Positions 1 to 10,200 of a stretch of 64,000 nucleotides of DNA are shown here, in pieces (within the stretch, counting starts at the first letter, position 1; every line of letters starts with the position of its first letter). Under the pieces are notes generated by a model. It was not told the DNA's origin. It searched no databases and saw nothing but the letters and a program-made list of their open reading frames with translations. The position numbers and the translations under genes were made by a program. The DNA comes from Neostapfia colusana (Eukaryota; Streptophyta; Magnoliopsida; Poales; Poaceae). Where the stretch lies: NCBI GenBank assembly GCA_030760725.1, contig JASWHV010000012.1, positions 38,657,652 through 38,721,651 of the forward strand, in the 5' to 3' direction.

Positions 1-1085
1 GGAGGGTGATTCTGATTTGGAGTTCTACAGAAATGTTGTAGAAGACTTCAAAACCTTTCCAGAAATTTGTCACATACATCCGTTGGTTCAACTAAACAAA
101 AGTTATGTCCTGTTTAAATTCAGCAGAAAATTCTGCCAAAAACAGGGGAGGTTATTCCCAAGTCTTTTTGAATGAATCTATACTCCCAATTGACTCGTAG
201 TTCAATATAGGAGTTCATTAACCCGTAATGGAATTCTAGACTCCAAATTTACTCTTTTATTTGCAAACCTCCTTTTTTCATGCAGTTCAAAACATATAAT
301 GGTACTACGTATCCTCACCAAATCAAAAATCATAATCGGCGTTATACCAGCATATACGTCTCAAGTGGTGGCACTAAAACGATCACTCAAAAACGTTTTT
401 TAGACACAATGTTCTACTCGTGGTTAAGGTACCTGCAGAAAACCACTCAATAGTGATGCACACAATGGTTTGTCATTTCAGGTAGATCCATATCATAGTA
501 AAAACATACGCCCCATATCATTGCCATACCGGCCGTCCTTGAGTCAGGCCACGTCTCAAGGTACATGATCGGGTTATTCACCACCCGACGAGGGCTCCAC
601 ACCTTTGCAGTAAAGCACACCGGTGGAACAGCGCTTTTGTAAGCCTCATAGGACATGAAGAGTCCTAGAGAACCTACTTCGTGTTACAAACCACATGATG
701 AGGTCTCCTCCTCTTGCCCCTGGGTTTGCACACTAGAGGCTAGTGCAATTTATATATCTCTACGACATGAAGAGTCTTAGAAAACATATTCACTTCCCAT
801 CCATTGATGAACGGGACATCCCACACTACTTTCCTCGTATGGGGGAGCTAACCAAAATTGATCCGCTTTCGGTGGCGTTCCTTACCATGCTTACCTCCAC
901 GTAGGTGCGTCGTTACAGAATCAAAATACTGAATTTTAACACACTGTTAGCTCGCCACCTTAAGTAACTATGCTAGTATAGTCTTTGTATGGGCATACTA
1001 TATGTTCCTCACTCATATACTTCTAAATTTTCGAAAATAGACTCTTTTCATGTGTGCTATTCCTAATGCGGCTCTGATACCACGC
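1..1085 (-). mobile_element. 5' leader of a minus-strand Ty3/gypsy element (E')
   Basis: Untranslated leader between the primer-binding site and a gag that lies outside the window to the left. It closely matches the leader of element E at about 49340-49574, and more loosely the leader of C at 32260-33486. It contains the conserved leader stem CCTTGAG/CTCAAGG (about 536-561) and a TTCTGCAG acceptor-like site near 430-440. Short ORFs here show no family resemblance and are treated as noncoding. It supplies the uninterrupted version of the site where element B inserted at 49574. Confidence 0.75.
1071..1082 (-). other. Primer-binding site (initiator Met tRNA type) of E'
   Basis: On the minus strand this reads TGGTATCAGAGC, complementary to the 3' end of initiator methionine tRNA. 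It lies 3 nt from the LTR edge at 1086, the usual geometry for priming of minus-strand DNA synthesis. Confidence 0.85.
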
Positions 1086-1146
1086 TGAGAGGGGCCCGGC
1101 CCTCGACCAGCGTGCCGCTCGCCTGGGAATTGCATTGGGTGGTGCC
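1086..1146 (-). repeat. LTR end fragment of E', cut by element A
   Basis: The last 61 bp of the E' 5' LTR in minus orientation (minus strand ends CCCCTCTCA). It shares GGCACCACCC with the ends of the other LTRs in the window. The rest is displaced by the insertion of A. The 5 bp before A, GTGCC at 1142-1146, are the left copy of A's target duplication. The right copy is lost with the truncated end of A. Confidence 0.7.
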
Positions 1147-3852
1147 TGTAAAAGCCCAAGAAAAGGGACATGCAAAAACTTTTCATCACCTCACAACACC
1201 ACAGTTTTTGTGGTGAATATCTTGCGAAGAATTGTGAAGAGCAAGTAACCTCCATCAAAAGGGGATTGGTTCAAACTTCTACACATATGATAACACATGA
1301 AAGGTTGTTCTAAAACCAACTTAGAGTCATTTGCATGTTTGGAGCTTAGTTGGATTAAGACCACCGAGTTGAAGTACTCAAGTGCAATGGGAGGGTTTGA
1401 AAATCAGAATTTGAACTAAATGTCCAACTCAAAATTCAAATGAGGGGAGGACATAATGGTGATTCAAAACTGTTGTATTCAAACTCTTGGTTGCATCAGC
1501 TAACACAAGAATCAAATTGTATATTTGGATTCCTTGGGTACAAATTAGTGGGTAGGCAAAGTTTCAGTAATTTTTGAAAAGGTTGCTACCCATTTTCCTA
1601 AAAAGGATTCAAATGTGCAAAGAATTCACATACACATTTGAATTTGGGGGAAATTTGTCCAACTATACAAATGTAGCTCCGTTTCCAACTTTCAAACATT
1701 TGGGGTTAATATTTGTCAAACTTTGGAGATATTTTGAGGGATAGGGGGGTACTAACTAGTGGGTCCCACATGTTATAGAGCTCAGTTGTCTTACCCCCTA
1801 AGTATTGTGCTCTGGTTTTCACTCCACCGAGAGAGGCTCACCGAGTGACACCGCGGGGAGAACCGGAAGACACCTCCTGCTGAGTCCTTCGTGCTGACGA
1901 CCTCCTCGTGGAGGGCCTTTACTCTCAGCCGTGCCTCATCTCATCACAGCACCGAGAGAACCTCCATTTCCCTCGCTCTCACATGCCAGAGAACAGAGGC
2001 GCCGCCGCCATCGTCGATCGCTCGGGGGCGGTTTCATATCGCATTCAAGCCTCAGAAACTCACCTAAACAGCACCACGGGACTGCTCACGACCCCTCGCA
2101 CCATTCCTAGTCGAGCTAAGCCACAGCAACCCGAGAGACTTGCGTTTTTCACGGCGGATGACAAGAACTGAGTGGAGGTGCTCTCGTGGACAGCTCAGCA
2201 GAGGGCTTGTCACGGCCGAGCAAGAGTGGTTTTGGACGCGCCAAGACTCCACGATGCTCGACCCCAAAGCTTGAACCAAGTGACTGATCGTCGCCGGTGT
2301 ATTTCGCAGTTTACTCTCAGCCGGTGCAAAACCAACCTCGGGTACGAAATCTTCAAATTCCTGACTTCTATTTGCTTAGAGCCCATCAAACTGCACTGAC
2401 AGGAGCTAGACTTGACGGCGCCCAGATTTACTTCTCAACCCTAGCTTGATCATGGTTGTAGCTGGCGTATTTTCCGTTTTTCAAACAGCGGCCATGGCGG
2501 GGAGGTTCGGGCTCACGATGAGAGCTAGGTTAGAGCCATCTCCGTGCTGTTTCACCACTAGTACGATCTTCCTTAGCATCCCCTGGTGCTGTAGCGCCAT
2601 TCCACCGGTGTTTTGGCGGGCTAAGTTGGCCGCGCGACGTTGCCGAAAGGTTACCGAGCCGCCGCACCGTCGCCGGCTAGGTTAGAGCCACCGCCTGTAA
2701 GAGAAGATGGTCCCATCGTGTTCAGCATATGGAACTAGGCCCTAGCGGTGAGGGAGAGCGCGGGAGTTGGCCGGATGGCGAAAATCAGCGCGGCTCCGGC
2801 GAGCCCGGCGGCGCGCGGGCGCGGGAGCGCGAGGAAGAAGACGAGTTGGCCGGGCCCGCTCGTCAGTCGCTCAGGAACAGAAGTGGGATCTTCTGTTGCA
2901 CCGGATATCTGTGACAATGCGGAAAACAGTTCTATGGCCCCATGTGGTGTAGCCGAGGGGTTGACACGTGTGGGCCAGACCCGCTGTCAGGGATTTGAAC
3001 TTTTCCCGGTTAATTCAAATTCCAGAATTTTCCCCAAACTTTAGAACCTCATAACTTTTGCTAGGAAGCTCCAAATTTAGTGATTCAAATTGGTTTGGAT
3101 TCATCTTGAATATATATATCCAAATATGCAACTCAATTTGTATGAAACTCATTATTTCATTCTGGAACATTCTTTAAATCTTTTCAGCAAAAGAATTTTA
3201 GAGGGAGTTTGGTTAATCCAAAAATCCTCAAATTTTGCCAGAATAATCCCTAGGATGTTAGTGGACTCCTGTACAAGTTTCGGACGATTTGGAGTTGATT
3301 TGCTCAGGGCAATTCAGATCTGAAGGTGCTGTGTTCAATTGAATACAGAAACATTTTCAGAGAATTTCCAAAACTTGGAAATTCAGTTGTGGGCAAATCT
3401 TAGCTCCAAAAATGCTAGGAAAATTCATGCAAACTCTATGAGCTATAATAGAAATTTTAGTTCACTAAGTTTGGCTTGAACATGGGTGTTATCTCAGAAT
3501 TTATTCTTCTTTGCTTAATTGCTTAGAAAATTCTTCTGAACAAACCACTCAATGAAAAGTGCTAATTTTTGGTCCAGAGGACTTTCTTGTGACTAGGAAC
3601 TCATAGGAAAATTCTCAGCTCCATTGAAGCTCTGAATCACCTCTGTTATGTTTAACCACTTATGGTGATCAATATAGAAGAGGGGGAAAACCACTTAGCA
3701 CTTAATCATGTGCTTAGGTCCAAACCCAAACCACTAGCACCAGTTTCATTTTTAAATTCTTAAACAAGGTTCCAGTTTTTTGAAAACTTGTTAGTATAAC
3801 TTGTAGCAGAATCTTTACAATTAAACTTATATGCATATTCATTAACGTGTAG

Positions 3853-5059
3853 TCGCTGAAGGCGAGGAGACTCCGGAAGTGCTTGACTTCCTCCTTCCGG
3901 ACGAAGACCTAACCACTGACCAGCAGCAACAAGGCAAGCCCCGGTTTGCATTAATCCTTTTATAAAGTTTTACTTTGTTTACATGCATAGTGTGGAGTAT
4001 GTACGTGCATAGGTGTAGGATGGATGAAAACCCAACTGCATAACCAGAATTTTTCCCCCAAGAGTGAGGGCAGTGTCTAGGGCCTCGAATAGACAGGCTA
4101 TGCTTAATGATTCATAGGACTTCGGTACAAGTCGAGTAGTTGGAATCTACTCGCGAGTTAGGCTCGGGACACACGGGATTGGTTCGAGTGATGTGAGATC
4201 ACCTTAGAAATAAAAATGAGGCTTGGCAGTGGCTAGGGCACAGCAAGAGGAAGTCTTGTGTGCGCAGCCCTGTCCGTGTCGATTGAGGACCGATCCGTGT
4301 GCGGCCCATGCTGATCAAGTTTGAACGTACCGAAGGCATATCAGATATATGGGTCCCGATAAACCGGTGTAACCTAAATCTCCGAGCGTCGAGGCATAAC
4401 GCACCGATTTATAGGTGTAGGCTGAGGGCAGCAAGGTGGAAATCTGCTAACGGGCATAGAGAGATGCTCCGTGTAGGGAACCTCCTGCTCGTTTTGGTGC
4501 GACCGGTTCGATGTTTGGGCTGTTGGGTGAAAGGTTTTCCCGTATGACATTGAGCGAGCGTGCTGTGCAGCTCCACGGGTGGGCGTACGTGACGTGCTCT
4601 TTGGGTGTCCCTGCAGGTGTATATCGAGTCGATTCGCCGTCCCTCACGGTGAAGAGTACCACTTGGTCACTGAGTCGTGACGTAGGCTAATGTATGAAAT
4701 GTGATGATTCAATATTGCTGTTATGATATAATTGTATTGCTACTTGTGTGCCACCAAATATTGCTTACTAAATTTCAGATTCCCGAACTGTTAACTTGTT
4801 GCTAAAAGATGAATTAAGGATGAACTTGTAGGCGTGTCCATTTGCTGCAATGTTACTATCCTATGTTCATTGTACACCTCATGTAGAGTTTCATGCCTAG
4901 GTGAGTCGGTTAAGTCTTGTTGATCCCTCGTGCTCACGGTTGCTGCTTAAGTGTTTTTCAGGTGAGGAGCCACCCACGGACTCGGGTTACGAGTCCACCG
5001 GCGAGGGTTACCCTCCGTCGGGGACTACGGCTAAGTGGGAGCCGTACCCGCCGCGCTGA
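3853..5059 (+). other. Putative LTR-encoded spliced small gene (exon-like 3853-3933 and 4962-5059)
   Basis: The first segment (81 nt) follows GTGTAG and ends CAACAAG|GCAAGC, a good GC-type donor. It reads in one frame with the core PEVLDF and ends QQQQ plus a split Gly codon. The second begins after GTGTTTTTCAG and is open to TGA at 5057-5059, ending WEPYPPR. Both junctions are phase 1, so the frames join. The sequence between is AT-rich, like plant introns. Family equivalents occur in all other LTR types here. The first exon and the start codon were not identified. Alternative: the first segment is read unspliced through GKPRFA to a nearby stop. No known family is recognised. Confidence 0.45.
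4133..4153 (+). other. Conserved LTR hairpin CGAGTAG/CTACTCG
   Basis: Perfect 7-bp stem with loop TTGGAAT. The same element recurs in the other LTR families (17490-17515 and about 41100-41121) and, with one G-U pair, in C on the minus strand. It lies in the interval between the two exon-like segments. Confidence 0.55.
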
Positions 5060-5081
5060 GCTGAGGAGTGCAGCTAGTGTG

Positions 5082-5104
5082 GGTTGCCCTAGGGCTGGGC
5101 AACC
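5082..5104 (+). other. Stem-loop after the LTR cassette stop
   Basis: GGTTGCCC, loop TAGGGCT, GGGCAACC: a perfect 8-bp stem 22 nt after the TGA. Other LTR families have a different stem sequence at the same place but keep GGGC in the loop. Confidence 0.6.
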
Positions 5105-5134
5105 TACTTTTGCTAGATAGGCGGGCGTGAGTTG

Positions 5135-5163
5135 TATAAAAGAAACTTCCACTGTGTAATAAA
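5135..5163 (+). promoter_or_regulatory. TATA-like box and AATAAA near the LTR end
   Basis: TATAAAAG at 5135-5142 and AATAAA at 5158-5163, about 160-185 bp from the LTR end. The first could be the core promoter for genomic RNA and the second a polyadenylation signal. Their 16-bp spacing means they may not both be used. The TATA-like box recurs in B at 53219-53226 but is degraded in the solo LTR at 54263-58358 (TACAATAG). Confidence 0.4.
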
Positions 5164-5319
5164 GACACTAGTTTGTAACTGACTATTGTACTAGTTTGTA
5201 CAGTTCCAGTCGGTTTTTTCCATGTAATATAATGTGTCCTCATGATGTGTGCTGTCGGATGTAGCATCGTGCGGCACCACCCTATGCGATCCTGGATGAG
5301 CGGATTCCGGTCCGCCACA

Positions 5320-7293
5320 GCCTAGTATCAGAGCTGCATTGGGGATAGCACAGTACATGAGGACTGTATTACGGGAAAACCTAGGTTACGGTGAGGATTC
5401 AGTAGTTTGCCCAAGTAAGGACTATATTAGCATAGTTACTTAAAGTGGCAAGGCTAACATATGTATTTTAATTCTGAATTTTCATTATGTAATGACGCAC
5501 CTATGCTCTGGTAAGAATGGCAAGGAACGCTACCGAAAGCGGTCCAATTTCGGTTAGCTCCCCTGACGAGGAACGTGGTTCAGGGGTAGGTCTCACAGCT
5601 TGGTGTGAGACGTCAATATGAAACTCTTGGACTCTTCATGTTCCTGAGTTCATATGAAACTCTGATCCCTAGCGTGCATTAGGCAAGTAAGTGGAGACCC
5701 CATCGCGTGGTCAGTAACGCGAGAGTGTGTTCGTCTGGAAATAGCCCAGGAGGACATACGCAGCGCTTGCCATCGGCGTGCCCTGCAGGGAAGTAGGTGG
5801 TATCTGTTGGGTTGATAACATTCCCAACCGTGACGACCCGTTCATGATCTACTCGGGTTCCCCGTCGTGTGGTGTTGAAACACGATCACGTACCTTGAGA
5901 CGTGACTTAACTCAAGGACGGCCGTATGAGAATGCTACGGGCGTTTGTATTTACTTTCAAATATGGAACTGCCTGAAATGAAAATAACCTTTGAGTGCAT
6001 CATTATTGTGTGGTATTTTGCAGGTACTAACCTGAAATGTATTCCGCGTAGTAAACGTGTGCGAAAGACCGTTTAGTGCCACACTTGAGACGTATATGCC
6101 GGTATAATCCGGTTAGGATTTTTTTTGTGAGGAACGTAGTACCGCCATAGTGTGGCATGTGCATGAAAAATAATGATGACCATGAATTAAAATAACTAAG
6201 TTTCAACATTTAGGACCCTGGTTGGGTAGAAGAATTTGATAGTTGAGCAGGGTAGTCAAAGGGATTGAAAAACAGAGTGCTCTATGTTGGGCAGCAAGTC
6301 TGCTGAACTTTGACAGGGCATAACTCACAAATTAATTAGCCAATGGAGGTCTGGGGTATAGTTCTGTAAAGGTGTTAAAGTACTCTACAACTTTGTTGTA
6401 GACTTCCAGAGCTGAATCACACCTTAAGATGGCTTAAATCCCAGAGGAATGTAAACTGTCCACAACCAGAACAGATTCAAAACACTCTCCGGACTGTTCT
6501 GTTTTTCAAGCATAACATACAGTAGAAAAATTAAAAATTTTCGTATCATCCATCTTTAGAAAGGGAAAGGATGTGTGACATCTTTGTAATTCGAAGTTTC
6601 TGTATTTTCAGTACGGAATTCAGTGGAAACCAAGGTTGAAAACAGCATCTTCCAAGGGAGGTGCTGTTGAAATCCTTCCAGAAATTCTGTTGACATTGAA
6701 TTACCATAACTTCTAAGCCAGAGCTGATCTGAGGGCAAATAAGTACTCGTTGGAAAGATACTGAAGTTAACTTTAACTTTGCTATTCAACTTGAGTCATG
6801 AAACTGCTCAGAACCAGATCAAAACCTGGAATATGTAGAAACTGGTCATTCTGACAGAGGAGTGACATTTGAACTCATTGGAGAGATTGTTGTACCCTAG
6901 GGGGTTTAAGTACTTCCAATCAGGTAGAACATACTCATGAGAGGTTATCTTCAACTAGTGAAAGAATTGAGTGTAGATCTCACTCAAGTTTCTTTTACAA
7001 GAGACCATGTTTGTGTCGTATTGAAGGTAAAAGGGTGGTATGCGTAATGACAAAGCGATAGTAACGTCTCGTAGTGACCAAACCTAGTTGAGATGAACTT
7101 CCAAGGAGGGAGTTCATAAAGTTGGATTTAACTAGCTTGTATTTGGTCTGGTAATGGTGTAGCTTGTGCAAAGTTATTACATTATCTACATACGAGATGT
7201 ATCGCATGTTTTGCTGTCATTATGTTTTACGCCTATTTTATTTGACTGCATGAAATATGTTGCGGGACTGATGTTTATCATTGTATGGTCGCA
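5320..7293 (+). other. 5' leader of element A
   Basis: About 2 kb without a credible gene. It contains three hairpins: CCCCTGA/TCAGGGG (5560-5586), GTCTCACA/TGTGAGAC (5590-5611) and CCTTGAG/CTCAAGG (5893-5917). It also has TTTTGCAG|GTAC near 6012-6025 and a GCAG that directly abuts the gag ATG at 7294. The B leader, once its solo LTR is removed, matches it along its length. Confidence 0.75.
5323..5334 (+). other. Primer-binding site of element A
   Basis: TAGTATCAGAGC, the initiator Met tRNA type with one change from TGGTATCAGAGC, 3 nt after the LTR end. Confidence 0.85.
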
Positions 7294-10200
7294 GATGGTT
7301 CGCACTAGGACCACGCACGAGGTTGGTGGCTCTAGCCAGCAGGTAGGCGATGACTCCCAGCCACCTGCCTACGACAGCACCCCGCAGCAGCAACCACCGC
7401 CGCCGCCTCCGCTTACCATGTGACAGCGACACTGGTGGGGAATCGTGAGGAGCAGACCAATCTGCTCCGCACGATTGTGCAGAATACATCCCAAGCGGGG
7501 GGGTGGGGGGCGTCAAGAGAGGGGGCCTCGTGAGCCCCGGGAGGTGACGTACTCGGACTTCATGAGTACGCACCCTCCAGTGTTCACTGAAGCAGAAGAA
7601 CCACTGGAGGCCGACAACTGGCTGCGGACAATCGAGTCCAAGTTCAGGCTGCTCCGATGTATGGTGCGGCAGAAAACTCTGTTCACGGCGCAGCAACTTC
7701 ACGGTGCTGCTGGTGCGTGGTGGGCGAACTATGTCGCCTCACGTCCGGCTGGCCATGCCGTGGAGTGGGAAGAATTCCGGGAGGCATTCCGCGCCTATCA
7801 TATTACTCCCGGGATAATGAAGAGGAAGTTCCAATAATTCTTGGAGCTGAAGCAGGGCAGGAGGAGTGCTCACGACTACTCCCGTGCCTTTTCAACCATC
7901 TGGCGCAATATGCGTCAGACTACATCTCCACCGAGGAGAAGAAGCGGGAGCATGTCTATCGTGGGTTACACCCCAAAATGAAGACGCATCTCGTTCAGTG
8001 GAATCGCGGCACGTTCTACGACCTCGTCAATGCCACGATTATGCAAGAGGACGCTCAGCAGGAATTGGCGCTGAGCAGCGGAAGCGCAGCGCTCCACCCA
8101 GCAGTGGGGGTGGCGCTCCCCAGAAGTACCGCATGGTGTATCGTACACCATCCGGACAGCAGTGGCATCCACCGGCCCGACCTCAGCGGTTCGGGGGACG
8201 TTCTTTTCAGTCACCTCTGTTCCGACCGCCGATGCCACCACCGAGACTGCAACAACAGCAGCAGCAGCAGATGGCACCCCGGGCGTTTCCACCGCCACAA
8301 TGCACCCTGGGTTTCCGTCCGCCGATCAGCGGAGGACTGCCCCGTTTCACTTGCTTCACGTGTGGCCAGGTGGGCCATTTTGCGAAGGACTGTCCCCAGG
8401 GGCAGCAGAGCAGCGGGCAAGCCCAGTTCCAGGGCAGTGCTCGAGGCCGACCTCCGGTCCAGAAGGTTGGTCAGCGGACTGGGGGCGTTCGCCACCTCGA
8501 CAATGAGGACGCCCCAGAAGGAAGCAACGTGCTGGCGGGTACGTTTACTCTCAACGACCAAGCCATCATCATACTATTTGATTCTGGTGCAACCCACAAC
8601 TTCATAAGTGCATCAAATGTGGTTAAGCATCAGCTGGAAGCCTTTCCAACCGGGTGTTCTTATATGATTTGCTCACCGGGAGGAAAGATTTCAGCAACTA
8701 TGATGATTCCGAAAGCACCCCTGTGCTTAGGTGGGAAGGTATACCCCACCACTATGATTATTCTTGAGGGGCAGAAGATTGATGCAATCTTAGGGATGTC
8801 ATGGCTTAGCTACCATGGTCCTGTCCTGAAAACCTTAACACGGACGGTTTACCTCAACTTCCCACTACGCTGTCGGCAGTCCCTCCTATTAGATAATCCA
8901 GTCTGGGAGGTTTCAGCGATCAATAATACTGAAGCTCTCAAGTTAGAGAACATCCCCGTAGTCCGGGAGTACCCCGACGTGTTCCCAGATGATCTTCCGG
9001 GCATGCCACCTGAGCGGGATGTCAAGTTCAAGATTGAGCTTGCACCCGGGACTACACCCATATCACGGAGACCATACAAAATGGCTCCAAATGAGCTGGC
9101 TGAACTGAAAGAACAGCTCAATGACCTGTTGAGCAAATGTTTCATTAGGCCGAGTTCCTCACCTTGGGGATGCTCGGCGCTGTTCGTAAAGAAGAAGGAT
9201 GAAACCTTGAGGCTGTGTGTGGACTACCAGCCGCTCAATGCCGTCACCATCAAGAATAAGTATCCACTGCCCCGCATCGACATATTGTTTGATCAACTTG
9301 TGGGTGCAAGTGTGTTCTCCAAGATGCACCTTCACTCTATATATCATTAGATAAAGATCCGGGCGGAGGATATCACGAAGACGGATTTCTCGATGAGATA
9401 TGGGTTATATGAATATCTCGTCATGTCTTTTGGTCTCACGAATTCTCCAGCCCATTTCATGAATATCATGAACTCGGTGTTCATGGCAGAGCTGGACAAG
9501 TTCGTGGTGGTGTTCATCGATGATATCTTGGTTTACTCCAAGACAGAAGCCGGACATGCCAAACACTTGAGGATCGTTCTTCAACGATTGCGAGATCACA
9601 AGCTCTATGCTAAGTTCAGCAAATGCGAGTTTTGGATCAGCCAAGTGCCATTCTTGGGACATATCATCTCCGCGGAAGGCATTGCGGTTGACCCAAGCAA
9701 AATAGAGCATGTTCTGAAATGGAAAGCTCCCACTTCAGTCCATGAAGTCAGAAGCTTCCTCGGTTTAGCGGGATACTATCGGAGATTCATTCCAAGCTTC
9801 TCCAAGCTTGCTAAGCCGATGACAGAATTGCTGAAGAAGGGAACGAAATATGTTTGGAACACGGCGTGTGAAGGAGCGTTCTGAGCATTGGTGAAGCATC
9901 TCACAACAGCCCTGATCTTAGCTCAACTGGATACAACCAAGCCCTTTGACGTGTATTTGTATGCGTCCGGTATTGGGCTCAGCAGCGTGTTGATGCAGGA
10001 AGGACGTGTGGTCGCGTATGGCTCACGCCAACTTCGGAACCATGAGCAGCACTATCCGACTCATGATCTCGAGCTTGCTGCGGTGGACCTGGCGTTGAAA
10101 ATGCTGAGGCACTATCTCCTGCGGAATTTGGTGCATCTCTACACCGACCACAAGAGCTTGAAATACATTTTCACCCAGAAGGAGCTGAACATGAGGCAAA

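Larger units (their letters stand above)
1147..5319 (+). repeat. 5' LTR of element A (about 4.17 kb)
   Basis: Begins TGTAAAAGCCC and ends TCCGCCACA, followed by a primer-binding site. The first 0.7 kb is AT-rich. A GC-rich block (about 1830-2990) follows, then AT-rich intron-like sequence to 3850. The 3' third holds conserved islands, the exon-like cassette 3853-5059, a stem-loop and the candidate TATA and poly(A) signals. It matches 19160-22863, 49575-53399 and 54263-58358. ORFs in the GC-rich block are not conserved between copies. Confidence 0.88.

Noticed and set aside
3090..3323. Short ORFs in the AT-rich LTR parts
   Set aside because: Not conserved in frame between the LTR copies and without coding character.
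4614..4700. A third exon in the A LTR after CCCTGCAG (GTGTATATCG...)
   Set aside because: Open in type 1 LTRs, but the same frame has a TAA in type 2 and the acceptor is absent in C. More likely a conserved noncoding island.
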